Assembly: GCA_003503535.1 (NCBI GenBank)
Contig: DOCI01000302.1
Location: 20,155-28,416, forward strand
Direction: 5' to 3'
Source: Planctomycetaceae bacterium
GTDB taxonomy: Bacteria > Planctomycetota > Planctomycetia > Planctomycetales > Planctomycetaceae
DNA: 8,262 nucleotides
In this document: positions 1 through 7,540 of the stretch, one piece after another
Position numbering within the stretch: position 1 is the stretch's first letter
Layout of the letters: every line of letters begins with the position of its first letter
Made by a program: the position numbers and the translations under genes
Notes under the pieces: generated by a model
What the model saw: only the letters and a program-made list of their open reading frames with translations
What the model was told of the DNA's origin: nothing
Database searches by the model: none

Positions 1-699
1 TATCAGACTCGCTTGCTCCAGGTCGGCTTTGGCGGCATCGAGAATGGCCTGAGCTTCTTCAATCAACTCCGGTCGCGTGCCCGCTTCGAGTAGTTTGACT
101 TTCTCCTCGGCTGAGGCGAGCGCCGCTTTGGCGGACTTCAATGCTTCGGATTTGGTTTGATAAACCACACTCGAGATCTCATTACGGTCGAGTAAGTCTT
201 TTAAGGCCGCGAGTTCATTGCTGAGCCCGTCGACAGTCGCAGCAGCATTCCCAGCATCCTGACGTGCTCCTGCAATTTCTTCAGGCAGGTATCCACTCTT
301 GAGTCTTTTTAAGGCTGCGGTCTTTTCCGCGACTGTCGCTGCAGCTCGTTGGACGGCGACCTCGGCTGAACGGGGATCCAATTCGACCAGGAGTTCCCCG
401 GCTTTGACCGATTGTCCTTCAACGACATCGAGCTTGCGGACCCAACCCCCCAATTGTGGCGAAATGACGGCCGTCTTTTCTGGAATTGCAGTGACAACTC
501 CCACCAGATCGAGGATCGGTTTTAATGTGGAAATTTCAGCCTGAGCCACCTGAACGGTAACCGTTGGCTGAACTGATAATGAATCGTCGGTTGATATCGT
601 CTGATCTGAGGACTGAGTGCAGCCAGTGAGCAGACAGAAGATGAGACTCAGTCGACTAAAAGCTCCCCTGTGAGTCCATGTCTGTTGCTGAATCGTCAT
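1..699 (-). CDS. RND efflux periplasmic adaptor (membrane fusion protein), lipoprotein, partial at the left edge
   Basis: This is the N-terminal 233 residues of an HlyD/AcrA-type adaptor; the frame stays open to base 1, so the C-terminal part lies outside the window. Such proteins sit in the periplasm and connect an inner-membrane RND pump to an outer-membrane channel. The start is the ATG at 697-699, with an AAGGA ribosome binding site about 8 bases upstream. Residues 17-27 form a hydrophobic stretch ending in a lipobox (LTGC, lipidated Cys27). Residues 75-110 look like the first half of the barrel-sandwich (lipoyl-like) domain, with the typical VxxGxxVKxGxLLxxLD pattern. From about 112 to 233 the sequence is Ala/Glu/Lys-rich heptad-like coiled coil, the alpha-hairpin that contacts the channel. 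It follows the truncated RND permease by 65 bases, so the two were probably one operon. Because that permease is broken, this adaptor may be an orphan. Substrate unknown. Confidence 0.88.
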   Translation of the reverse strand, partial: MTIQQQTWTHRGAFSRLSLIFCLLTGCTQSSDQTISTDDSLSVQPTVTVQVAQAEISTLKPILDLVGVVTAIPEKTAVISPQLGGWVRKLDVVEGQSVKAGELLVELDPRSAEVAVQRAAATVAEKTAALKRLKSGYLPEEIAGARQDAGNAAATVDGLSNELAALKDLLDRNEISSVVYQTKSEALKSAKAALASAEEKVKLLEAGTRPELIEEAQAILDAAKADLEQASLI

Positions 700-723
700 T
701 GCGAATCCTTAAATAATTATGTG

Positions 724-750
724 GAAATCGAATCTTCTGTGGTCGATTTC
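724..750. repeat. 8-bp inverted repeat between the RND remnant and the adaptor gene
   Basis: GAAATCGA (724-731) and TCGATTTC (743-750) are perfect inverted copies separated by 11 bases, in the short gap between the two minus-strand genes. There is no T-run after the stem on the minus strand, so it is not a convincing terminator. It could be a small mRNA hairpin or a protein-binding dyad. The function is not established. Confidence 0.4.
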
Positions 751-764
751 ACGGCATCGGCTCA

Positions 765-1688
765 TTATTTGAAACGGTCCATCACCCACTGCATGGAATA
801 GTAAAACACGGGGGTTGCAATCAGGGACAGGACCAATGACATACATAATGAACCGATCACTGCGATGGCCATCGGACGCAACATATCTGCTCCGGCTCCA
901 ACACCATATGCGAGTGGGAGTAAGCCCAGAAATGTAGTCAATGAGGTCATCAACACAGGACGAAGTCGACGACGCCCGGATTGGATTAAAGCTTCATCTA
1001 AAGCGAGGCCATCGCCCATTAGATGATCGACATAATCCAACATCAGGATGCCATTCTTGGCAGTGATGCCGATCCCGATAATTGCTCCCAGAAATGAGAT
1101 GATATTGAGAGTCGTACCGGTCAACCACAAAGCGGCCGCGACACCGAACATCGCTAAGATCGATCCCGCAAGAATAGCCAGCGGCTTCAGGAAACCACGA
1201 AACTCCAGGATTAAAACACCAAATACCAAAACCAATGCCATCGCCAGGACAAAAGCCAGATTTCGGAAAGACTCTTGCTGCTGTCGGTAGAGACCGCCGA
1301 ACTCGATGGAGGCATTAACCGGGATCTGAACTTTATCTGCCAACTGTCTCTTGATCTCACTGATGCCATGGCCCATATCAATATTTTCGAAACGTGCAGA
1401 GACCGACACCAATTGACGCAAGTCTTCCCGGTGCATCTCCAGCATACCTGGTTCATGTTCAATCTGAGCGACATCTTCGACGGTCATGTTTGCTCCTGCG
1501 ATTGAATATAATGGCATGGTCGCCAATTCCTTCTCGCTGTTGTGAGACTGCGGCGACGCCATAACGCGAACATTATAAATCCTGTCTCCGAGCAGCACAT
1601 AGGATGAAATCGTCCCGAGCATTGTCGCTTGAATTTCATTTCCCAATGCTCGAGGTCTTGCAGTACAACTTGGTTGAAGTTTACGACT
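765..1688 (-). pseudogene. C-terminal remnant of an RND efflux permease (AcrB/HAE-like), 5' truncated
   Basis: The frame encodes only about the last 300 residues of a transporter family that is normally about 1,000-1,050 residues long. What remains is the end of the docking and porter region (GDRIYNVRV) and then the last five membrane helices. From the TTG at 1646 (residue 1), these lie at about 129-148, 155-175, 183-205, 232-250 and 258-285. The helix-10 motif TAKNG (Lys197) is the lysine of the AcrB-type proton relay, so this was a drug- or organic-type pump and not a heavy-metal one. The in-frame possible starts (TTG at 1646, ATG at 1622) have no ribosome binding site. Upstream residues PSCTARPRALGNEIQ still align without gaps to the usual PxxxARxGLTxxxIQ segment, so homology continues to about 1673. 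An in-frame TGA follows at 1689-1691. I see no RND-like sequence in any minus frame between 1690 and 1868. A pump lacking helices 1-7 cannot work, so I call it a pseudogene, although the 3' part is intact. Confidence 0.82.
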
Positions 1689-1715
1689 TCATCGTCGTTG
1701 ATTGAACCGACGATG
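1676..1715. repeat. Two adjoining hairpins at the edge of the RND remnant
   Basis: GAAGT (1676-1680) pairs with ACTTC (1686-1690) around a 5-base loop. Immediately after, CATCGTCG (1690-1715 in total) pairs with CGACGATG around a 10-base loop, an 8-bp perfect stem. They lie exactly where similarity to the RND permease is lost. The second stem is followed on the plus strand by CTTTATTG, too weak a T-run for a confident terminator. They could mark a rearrangement junction or act as a weak bidirectional transcription barrier. Confidence 0.45.
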
Positions 1716-1795
1716 CTTTATTGATGTGACACTTTCAAGAATGAAAGAAATTTGAACGATTGGATTGACTTAAAAAGTAGAATAATGAAATGGGC

Positions 1796-1824
1796 TTGTC
1801 ACGATTTTTAGGAATGACTACAAT
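1796..1824 (+). promoter_or_regulatory. Sigma70-like promoter for the Cys-rich gene
   Basis: TTGTCA (1796-1801) and TACAAT (1819-1824) are separated by 17 bases, close to the -35 and -10 consensus, in an AT-rich stretch. A transcript would start near 1831 and leave a leader of about 40 bases before the ATG at 1870. No obvious metalloregulator dyad was seen between the two boxes. This is a prediction from sequence only. Confidence 0.55.
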
Positions 1825-1869
1825 AAATATGATTTAATTTCCCAAAATATCAGAGGGTTTCCGAAACAG

Positions 1870-2283
1870 ATGTTTCGACTTCCAATAATCCTGGTTATCA
1901 CCTTACGAGTGATTTTTTGCCCAATACTTTGTATGGGTTGCGATGTCGATTCGTGTACCGACCAACCAGAATTCACACATTCTTGTTGCTGCGTGGAGAG
2001 CGAACACGATACTTGCCATCATGGTGAATGCTCCTCCCCTGTAGATTTCCCTGCAAAATGTCCCTGTCATTGTGAATCTGGCTGTATTGGTCACGTTACG
2101 CCTGATCTCAATAATCGCATAACATTAATTGGTGTATCGATGTTGATCGACCTCACGCCCCAAAGTTTTGACACGAGCGAAGTCTCTCTAACGAATTTGA
2201 TTCGTATTGAGAGACTTTCCCATCGTCACGATAGGTCAAATGGTCGATCGGTTCGACTCGCACACGCTTCATTACAGCTGTAG
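1870..2283 (+). CDS. Small exported Cys/His-rich protein, function unknown (possible metal binder)
   Basis: 137 residues, not recognised as a named family. The first 20 or so residues are hydrophobic after a single Arg and look like a signal sequence. Cys24 lies in CMGC, which is not a classical lipobox. Thirteen cysteines fall between residues 17 and 72, with clusters CCC (39-41) and CPCHC (64-68), and histidines at 37, 46, 50, 51, 67 and 75. Such density fits soft or transition metal binding in the periplasm. The C-terminal half (80-137) has no Cys and is Arg/Leu-rich near the end. An AGAGGG sequence lies 12 bases before the ATG, a rather long spacing. It is the first plus-strand gene after the broken RND operon, has its own likely promoter, and is read in the same direction as the metal efflux operon. 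A role in sensing, buffering or protecting against metal is inference from composition and position. Confidence 0.65.
   Translation: MFRLPIILVITLRVIFCPILCMGCDVDSCTDQPEFTHSCCCVESEHDTCHHGECSSPVDFPAKCPCHCESGCIGHVTPDLNNRITLIGVSMLIDLTPQSFDTSEVSLTNLIRIERLSHRHDRSNGRSVRLAHASLQL
2179..2218 (+). other. Strong imperfect hairpin inside the 3' part of the Cys-rich gene
   Basis: AAGTCTCTC (2180-2188) is perfectly complementary to GAGAGACTT (2209-2217). Inside it ACGAA (2191-2195) pairs with TTCGT (2201-2205) around a TTTGA loop. A G-U pair can extend the base (2179 with 2218). The result is a 14-15 bp stem with one small internal loop, followed by TTTCC and no long T-run. It overlaps the coding region and could attenuate or stabilise the transcript. 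The function is not shown. Confidence 0.45.
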
Positions 2284-2574
2284 GCCCTGCTGGCCATATA
2301 TCGTAAACCATATTTCTGTGACTTGGCTTGCTCATATAAGCATAGAGTTTCAGCTCATGGTTCACCTGCATCATCTACCCTGACACTATTTTGCTTTATG
2401 GGTGTTTTGTCTTCGGTGTGTTTTATTTTGGTAGCCCGGTAACGGTAACGCACAATTTTGTTGTTCTTTACAACAGTTCCTACCTGAAAATAAAACATTG
2501 AGGTCTTACAGGTTGATGTGCCACTTCTCCCTCTGCGGTTGGTTAATATCCCATCTTATAAGAAGGAATTCCCA
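2284..2574 (+). other. Leader region upstream of the metal efflux operon, with short repeats
   Basis: No gene seen. It holds a tandem direct repeat CGGTAA-CGGTAA-CG (2437-2450). A perfect 6-bp inverted repeat TGTTGT/ACAACA with a 5-base loop follows at 2459-2475. A weak promoter candidate overlaps the dyad: TTTACA (2467-2472), 18 bases, TAAAAC (2491-2496). The overlap of dyad and candidate -35 would suit a repressor or activator site. The promoter match is poor, so I cannot exclude read-through from the upstream gene. Confidence 0.35.
2561..2568 (+). promoter_or_regulatory. Ribosome binding site that fixes the adaptor start at 2575
   Basis: AGAAGGAA lies six bases before the ATG at 2575. The same frame is open upstream to a GTG at 2518, but that codon has no comparable site, and the extra 19 residues have no clear role. 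The ATG is therefore preferred. Confidence 0.75.
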
Positions 2575-4260
2575 ATGAGTCATTCCTCCGTTGAGACGCC
2601 GATTAAAAAGAAGCGTCAAATGTCTGCTCAGTACCCTCGTAGCGAGAGTGCCGCTGATACTGCAATTTCTGAAAATGACCCACCTCATGAGGGGATATTT
2701 CGTCGTACCCTATCGCTAGTAAGAAACAGTATTGGATCGACACTGGTACTGATCGGTTTTGCGGGACTGTTTTACTATGGCCACCACAATGATTGGAAAA
2801 TTCCAAAATTCGCAGTTCTTACAGGTGTCAAAGGATCTGTCGTTGATGATTGGTGTGAAGAACATGCCGTCCCCGAATCAATCTGCATCACCTGCGATCC
2901 AACCTTGATGCCCCTGGGGCCGGATTATGGATGGTGTCCAGTGCATGGAGTTCACAACTGTCCCTTACACCATCCCGATGTTGCTCAAATGAAAGAGCCT
3001 CCAACTGCTGACGAATTGATCGAAGACTTTAATCGTGCAGAGCGGGCATTGACAGTGACTGCACGAAAACAAAATAACAGCGAATGTCGTGTCTATAAGT
3101 CTCGAATACAATTTGCATCTATCGAAACCGTCAAACAGGCTGGAGTCGACGTTGAACTCGTCGAGCGAAAACCCGTCGTAGAATCGATCACCGGAAATGG
3201 TGAGATTATTTATGATCCAACCTTACAGGCCAGTTTAGCGTCGCGCGTACCGGGCAGTGTGTGGACCGTTTATAAAAAAGTTGGTGATCGAGTCTCAAAG
3301 GGAGAAGTGCTGGCGATTGTGGATGCAGTTCAAGTTGGAGATTTGAAGACAAATTTATTGCGATCACTAGCTGAAGAAAAACTGCAGCTACAAAACGTTA
3401 CTCGACTCACTGCTGCTCGCGATGCAATTGCTGGCTCCAAAATTCTCGATGCCGAAGCAGCTTTGGCCAAGGCTCAAGCGGATGTGTTGAGTGCAGAACA
3501 ATCCCTGCAAAATCTTGGGCTCTCCGTTCAGATCGAATCGTTGCATGGAAAGTCTGAGCGTCAGGTCCTCGATAGTTTGCGAATATTGGGTATCCCTGAT
3601 TTCGTCTGGTCACAAATTGACTCCCAAACTGTCACAGCGAATTTGCTGCCGATCGTCTCACCAATGGATGGTGTAGTTCGAGAACGTTTCGTAACTACTG
3701 GCGAAGTCGTTGATCCTACACGAGTACTCTTTCTGGTCGCCGATATGAGTCAGATGTGGCTTAAACTCAGCATCCCTCTTGAAGAGATTGACAAACTGGC
3801 AATCGGTCAAAAAATTCGTTTCACTGCTGATGGGAGCCATCAGAAAATTGAAGGAGTACTGGACTGGATTAGTACTTCGGCGAATGCGGCAACCCGTATG
3901 CTGGATGTACGGGCAATCCTGGCAAATCCTGATGGTCGTTTGCGGAATGAAACATTTGGCACAGGTGAAATCATTCTTCGCGAAGAATCTGATGCCATTG
4001 TCATACCCAATGAGGCCACACATTGGGAGGGTTGCTGCCAAGTAGTGTTTGTTCGTAACACGCACTACTTTGATAGCCCGGAGAGCCCCAAAGTCTTTCA
4101 TGTCCGCAGCGTTCGCCTGGGAATATCTCATGGAAAATTCACCGAAGTCATTGCAGGAGTCTTACCAGGTGAAGTCATCGCAACGGCAGGCAGTGATGTT
4201 CTCCGTGCACAGTTACTCAAAAACAATCTTGGTGCGGGCTGCGACTGTGTCGCTGAATAA
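2575..4260 (+). CDS. czcB: Heavy-metal efflux RND periplasmic adaptor, CzcB/CusB type, with N-terminal Cys/His metal-binding segment
   Basis: 561 residues. The adaptor bridges the inner-membrane CzcA-type pump and an outer-membrane channel, and in CusB-like proteins it also hands metal to the pump. A basic, polar N-terminus (1-50) is followed by one membrane anchor (about 53-68). Next comes a Cys/His segment with C94-x2-H97-x6-C104-x2-C107, then a degenerate second copy C121-x2-H124-x4-C129-x2-H132. The barrel-sandwich domain lies at about 205-255 (VGDRVSKGEVLAIVD at 236-250) and its second half at about 356-392. Between them is a short alpha-hairpin (about 258-345). The beta-barrel and membrane-proximal domains follow (about 393-550). 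More cysteines are at 487-488 and near the end (C556, C558), which I recall from planctomycete relatives. The gene ends 11 bases before the pump gene, whose ribosome binding site overlaps its stop codon, so translation is probably coupled. The exact metal is not determined. Confidence 0.9.
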   Translation: MSHSSVETPIKKKRQMSAQYPRSESAADTAISENDPPHEGIFRRTLSLVRNSIGSTLVLIGFAGLFYYGHHNDWKIPKFAVLTGVKGSVVDDWCEEHAVPESICITCDPTLMPLGPDYGWCPVHGVHNCPLHHPDVAQMKEPPTADELIEDFNRAERALTVTARKQNNSECRVYKSRIQFASIETVKQAGVDVELVERKPVVESITGNGEIIYDPTLQASLASRVPGSVWTVYKKVGDRVSKGEVLAIVDAVQVGDLKTNLLRSLAEEKLQLQNVTRLTAARDAIAGSKILDAEAALAKAQADVLSAEQSLQNLGLSVQIESLHGKSERQVLDSLRILGIPDFVWSQIDSQTVTANLLPIVSPMDGVVRERFVTTGEVVDPTRVLFLVADMSQMWLKLSIPLEEIDKLAIGQKIRFTADGSHQKIEGVLDWISTSANAATRMLDVRAILANPDGRLRNETFGTGEIILREESDAIVIPNEATHWEGCCQVVFVRNTHYFDSPESPKVFHVRSVRLGISHGKFTEVIAGVLPGEVIATAGSDVLRAQLLKNNLGAGCDCVAE

Positions 4261-4271
4261 GGAGAGCAAGG

Positions 4272-7200
4272 ATGCTGAATTGGTTAATCGATTTTTCGTT
4301 ACGTCATCGTGCTCTGGTCATATTAGGAACCGGTTTGTTTGCATTGGTGGGAGTATTTTCACTCCAGCAGCTAAACATCGACGCATTTCCGGATACAACA
4401 CCAGTCCAAATACAAATCAACACAGTCGCCCCCGCGCTGGCCTCTGAAGAAATTGAACGACAGATCACTTTCCCAATAGAACAGGCCATTAGTGGCTTGC
4501 CAGGACTTCATGATCTGCGTTCCATTTCCAAGTTTGGCTTATCGCAGGTTGTCCTTATTTTCGACGACGGAATCGACATCTATTTTGCTCGACAACTTAT
4601 CAATGAACGGCTATCAACGGTTGAACTTCCCAATGGAATTGGGCGACCACAAATGGGCCCGGTTTCAACGGGACTCGGAGAAGTTTTTCATTACGTTGTG
4701 GTCTATGAGGATGTTGATTTTTCACAAGTTCCTCGTGAGGAGCGAGTCAAACGGTTAACCGAATTACGGACAATTCACGATTGGGTCGTTAAACCGCAAC
4801 TCAGGTCCGTCCGCGGTGTCGCTGAAGTCAACAGTTGGGGCGGTTACGAAAAACAGTATCAAGTCCGCATTAATACAGACTTGCTGTTGAAATATGGACT
4901 GACTTTTGAACAGGTCAGCCAGGCAATCCAAGCGAATAACGAGAATGTCGGTGGAGGAACAGTAATCGATGGTAGTGAAATGCTTCTTGTTCATGGTGTT
5001 GGACGGACTGTGAGCATTAAACAGGTCGAAGCAATCATCGTATCAGCCCAAGATGGTGTCCCCGTTCGTGTTGGTGATGTCGCGGACGTTCATATTGGAC
5101 ATGAAGTACGTCGTGGAGCAGTGACAGCCAATGGCCTTGGTGAAGCCGTACTTGGCCTCGGCTTCATGTTGATGGGAGAAAATAGCGATCAGGTCACCAG
5201 GGCACTGAAGGAAAAACTGGAACAAATTAAAGCAAATCTTCCGCCAGGTATCACGATTCAAACCGTATATGACAGGACGGAGCTGATCGAGCATGTCATC
5301 CACACAGTGCAGAAAAATCTGTTCGAGGGGGGACTACTTGTTATTGCTGTATTATTTATCTTTCTTGGCAATCTCAGGGCAGGATTAATTGTCGCAATGG
5401 CAATTCCACTGTCGATGTTGTTCGCATTTTCTGGAATGCTCAAGTTTGGCATCGCCGCCAGTTTGCTCAGTCTGGGAGCGATCGACTTTGGTTTGGTTGT
5501 TGATAGCTCAGTCGTAATGATCGAAAACTGTGTGCGACATCTGGCTCACGATCGGCAAGGTCGTAGTCGGCTGGAAATCATTCGTGATGCGGCGATTGAA
5601 GTGCGTAAACCAACGATGTTTGGTGAACTGATCATTATGATCGTCTACCTCCCAATCCTGACTCTGGAAGGAATTGAAGGCAAGTTATTCCGCCCAATGG
5701 CAATTACTGTCATTATGGCTCTTGCCGGTTCGATGGTTTTGTCTCTGACTCTGATGCCTGTTTTGGCGAGCCTGTTTCTTCCCAGGAAAATCCAGGAAAA
5801 AGAACCGTTGTTGATCAGGTTTCTGAAATGGTTATACGCACCCGTGCTACGATTCACGATGCATCACAAAGCATTTGTGATCGGAGCGGCATTTTTTTTA
5901 CTGGTCAGTGTATTCACCTTAGTTGCTCCCAACCTCGGCAGTGAGTTTGTTCCTAGACTTTCCGAGGGGGCCATTACGCTGAATGTAGTCAGGCTGGCAG
6001 GAACACCGCTGGAAGAATCGATACGGTATAACACAAAAATGGAACAGGTTTTATTGGAGAAATTTCCCGATGAAATCAATCAGGTTTGGAGTCGAATCGG
6101 TACCGCTGAAGTTGCGACTGATCCGATGGGAACTGAATTGACCGACTTGTTCATCACTCTTTATCCCCGTGAACAATGGACAAGAGCAGAAAACCAGGAA
6201 GAGTTGACGACACTGGTCCAACGAGAACTTCGGGATCTGCCTGGGCCACGTTTGGCATTATCACAACCCATTGAAATGCGGATGAACGAGATGATTTCCG
6301 GAGTGCGTTCCGATGTGGCGGCGATTCTTTATGGTGACGACTACGATTTAATGAATGAAAAAGCAGTGGAAGTCGAGCGTGCTCTAAACTCAATCGCGGG
6401 AGCCAGTGATGTCAAGATTGAACAAATTTCCGGACAACCGGTCCTTCAGATTCAGATCAAACAAGATGAGATCGCGCGTTACGGTATTCCCGCACGAACG
6501 GTCATGAATATTGTCCGCTCCATCGGTAGCAATCACGTGGGTGAAGTTTACGAAGGACAACTTCGCTTTCCATTAGTGATTCGCTTACCGGAAATGTCGA
6601 GAACTAATCCTGAAGCAATTGGAAAAATTCTGGTCGCAACACCATCAGGCCAGCGAATCCCCCTTTCAAGACTTGCGACCATCGTACGGGTTGAGGGCTT
6701 CAACACGATTAAACGTGATTGGTATCAGCGACGCATTACGATCGAGGCCAATGTGCGCGGTCGCGATCTCGGGAGTTTCGTGAAAGAGGCCCAGCGAGTC
6801 GTCGAAGAAAAAGTACAACTGCCTGCCGGGCGATATCGTATTGAATGGGGAGGTCAGTTTGAGAATCTGCAACGAGCTCAAACGCGATTGATGGTTGTTG
6901 TCCCAATTGCTTTGCTGATGATTCTTACATTGCTCTACATGACCTACCACAACTGGACAGACTCGTTACGTGTTTTCACTGGAGTTCCGTTCGCCTGGAT
7001 TGGTGGGATACTTGCGTTATGGATTCGCGATATGCCGTTTTCGATCTCAGCAGCAGTTGGTTTTATTGCTTTGTCAGGAGTTGCAGTACTTGATGACATG
7101 CTGTTGGTATCAACGATCAGACAATTACGTCGTCTCGGTCGTTCGCTGGACGAAGCTGTTGAAGAGGCAGCGATGACCAGACTGCGACCTATTTTAATGA

Positions 7201-7514
7201 CTACTTTGGTGGCGAGCCTGGGTTTTGTACCAATGGCATTTAGTACGGGCATGGGAGCCGAGGTCCAACGACCACTGGCAACCGTTGTAATTGGTGGCGT
7301 GTGCAGCGCCATGATAATGAGCTTACTTGTATTAAGAGTTCTCTATGTCGTATTTAATCTGCCGACGGAGAGCGATAATGAAGAGGGAAGAGACGATGAT
7401 GGCCATCGTCTTGGAACAGATGAACCGACCGATCCTGAAGCCGGACTGGAGATGGACCTGGAGTCAAATCGAGAGTCTAATCAATGGTCTGAACCGACGA
7501 CGGTCTCACCCTGA
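4272..7514 (+). CDS. czcA: Heavy-metal efflux RND permease, CzcA family
   Basis: 1,080 residues, full length for an HME-RND proton/metal antiporter of the inner membrane. It starts at ATG 4272, preceded by AAGGAG (4258-4263) that overlaps the adaptor stop. Twelve membrane helices are visible: one near 13-31, five between 350 and 503, one at 533-553, and five between 873 and 1028, with two large periplasmic loops. Helix 4 reads DFGLVVDSSVVMIEN and keeps the three proton-relay carboxylates of CzcA (D405, D411, E418). The PN/PC signature NEMISGVRSDVA (672-683) is CzcA-like. Where CusA has its metal-site Met573, this protein has Asn571 (EGAITLN), which argues for divalent metals (Zn, Co, Cd, Ni) over Cu(I)/Ag(I). 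Odd points are two aspartates in helix 10 (D941, D942; LDD where relatives usually have LNG), Arg1022 where a Pro is usual in helix 12, and a 50-residue acidic cytoplasmic tail (1030-1080). It lies 26 bases before the small lipoprotein gene, in one operon. Confidence 0.93.
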   Translation: MLNWLIDFSLRHRALVILGTGLFALVGVFSLQQLNIDAFPDTTPVQIQINTVAPALASEEIERQITFPIEQAISGLPGLHDLRSISKFGLSQVVLIFDDGIDIYFARQLINERLSTVELPNGIGRPQMGPVSTGLGEVFHYVVVYEDVDFSQVPREERVKRLTELRTIHDWVVKPQLRSVRGVAEVNSWGGYEKQYQVRINTDLLLKYGLTFEQVSQAIQANNENVGGGTVIDGSEMLLVHGVGRTVSIKQVEAIIVSAQDGVPVRVGDVADVHIGHEVRRGAVTANGLGEAVLGLGFMLMGENSDQVTRALKEKLEQIKANLPPGITIQTVYDRTELIEHVIHTVQKNLFEGGLLVIAVLFIFLGNLRAGLIVAMAIPLSMLFAFSGMLKFGIAASLLSLGAIDFGLVVDSSVVMIENCVRHLAHDRQGRSRLEIIRDAAIEVRKPTMFGELIIMIVYLPILTLEGIEGKLFRPMAITVIMALAGSMVLSLTLMPVLASLFLPRKIQEKEPLLIRFLKWLYAPVLRFTMHHKAFVIGAAFFLLVSVFTLVAPNLGSEFVPRLSEGAITLNVVRLAGTPLEESIRYNTKMEQVLLEKFPDEINQVWSRIGTAEVATDPMGTELTDLFITLYPREQWTRAENQEELTTLVQRELRDLPGPRLALSQPIEMRMNEMISGVRSDVAAILYGDDYDLMNEKAVEVERALNSIAGASDVKIEQISGQPVLQIQIKQDEIARYGIPARTVMNIVRSIGSNHVGEVYEGQLRFPLVIRLPEMSRTNPEAIGKILVATPSGQRIPLSRLATIVRVEGFNTIKRDWYQRRITIEANVRGRDLGSFVKEAQRVVEEKVQLPAGRYRIEWGGQFENLQRAQTRLMVVVPIALLMILTLLYMTYHNWTDSLRVFTGVPFAWIGGILALWIRDMPFSISAAVGFIALSGVAVLDDMLLVSTIRQLRRLGRSLDEAVEEAAMTRLRPILMTTLVASLGFVPMAFSTGMGAEVQRPLATVVIGGVCSAMIMSLLVLRVLYVVFNLPTESDNEEGRDDDGHRLGTDEPTDPEAGLEMDLESNRESNQWSEPTTVSP

Positions 7515-7528
7515 AATCAGCAATGCTG

Positions 7529-7534
7529 AAGGAG
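7529..7534 (+). promoter_or_regulatory. Ribosome binding site that fixes the lipoprotein start at 7541
   Basis: AAGGAG ends six bases before the ATG at 7541. An in-frame ATG at 7523 lies upstream of this site and has no good site of its own. The 7541 start also gives a compact, normal lipoprotein signal. Confidence 0.75.
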
Positions 7535-7540
7535 AACGAA

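Noticed and set aside
1048..1505. Plus-strand frames opposite the RND remnant
   Set aside because: They mirror the coding constraint of the minus-strand RND sequence and have no independent support.
2518..2574. GTG start giving the adaptor 19 extra N-terminal residues
   Set aside because: No ribosome binding site before the GTG, whereas the ATG at 2575 has AGAAGGAA at ideal spacing.
3658..4131. 157-codon minus-strand frame opposite the adaptor gene
   Set aside because: Its translation has no recognisable domain and it lies entirely within a well-supported gene, so it is a shadow frame.
7523..7540. ATG at 7523 as start of the small lipoprotein
   Set aside because: The strong AAGGAG lies downstream of it and fits the ATG at 7541, which yields a normal lipoprotein signal.
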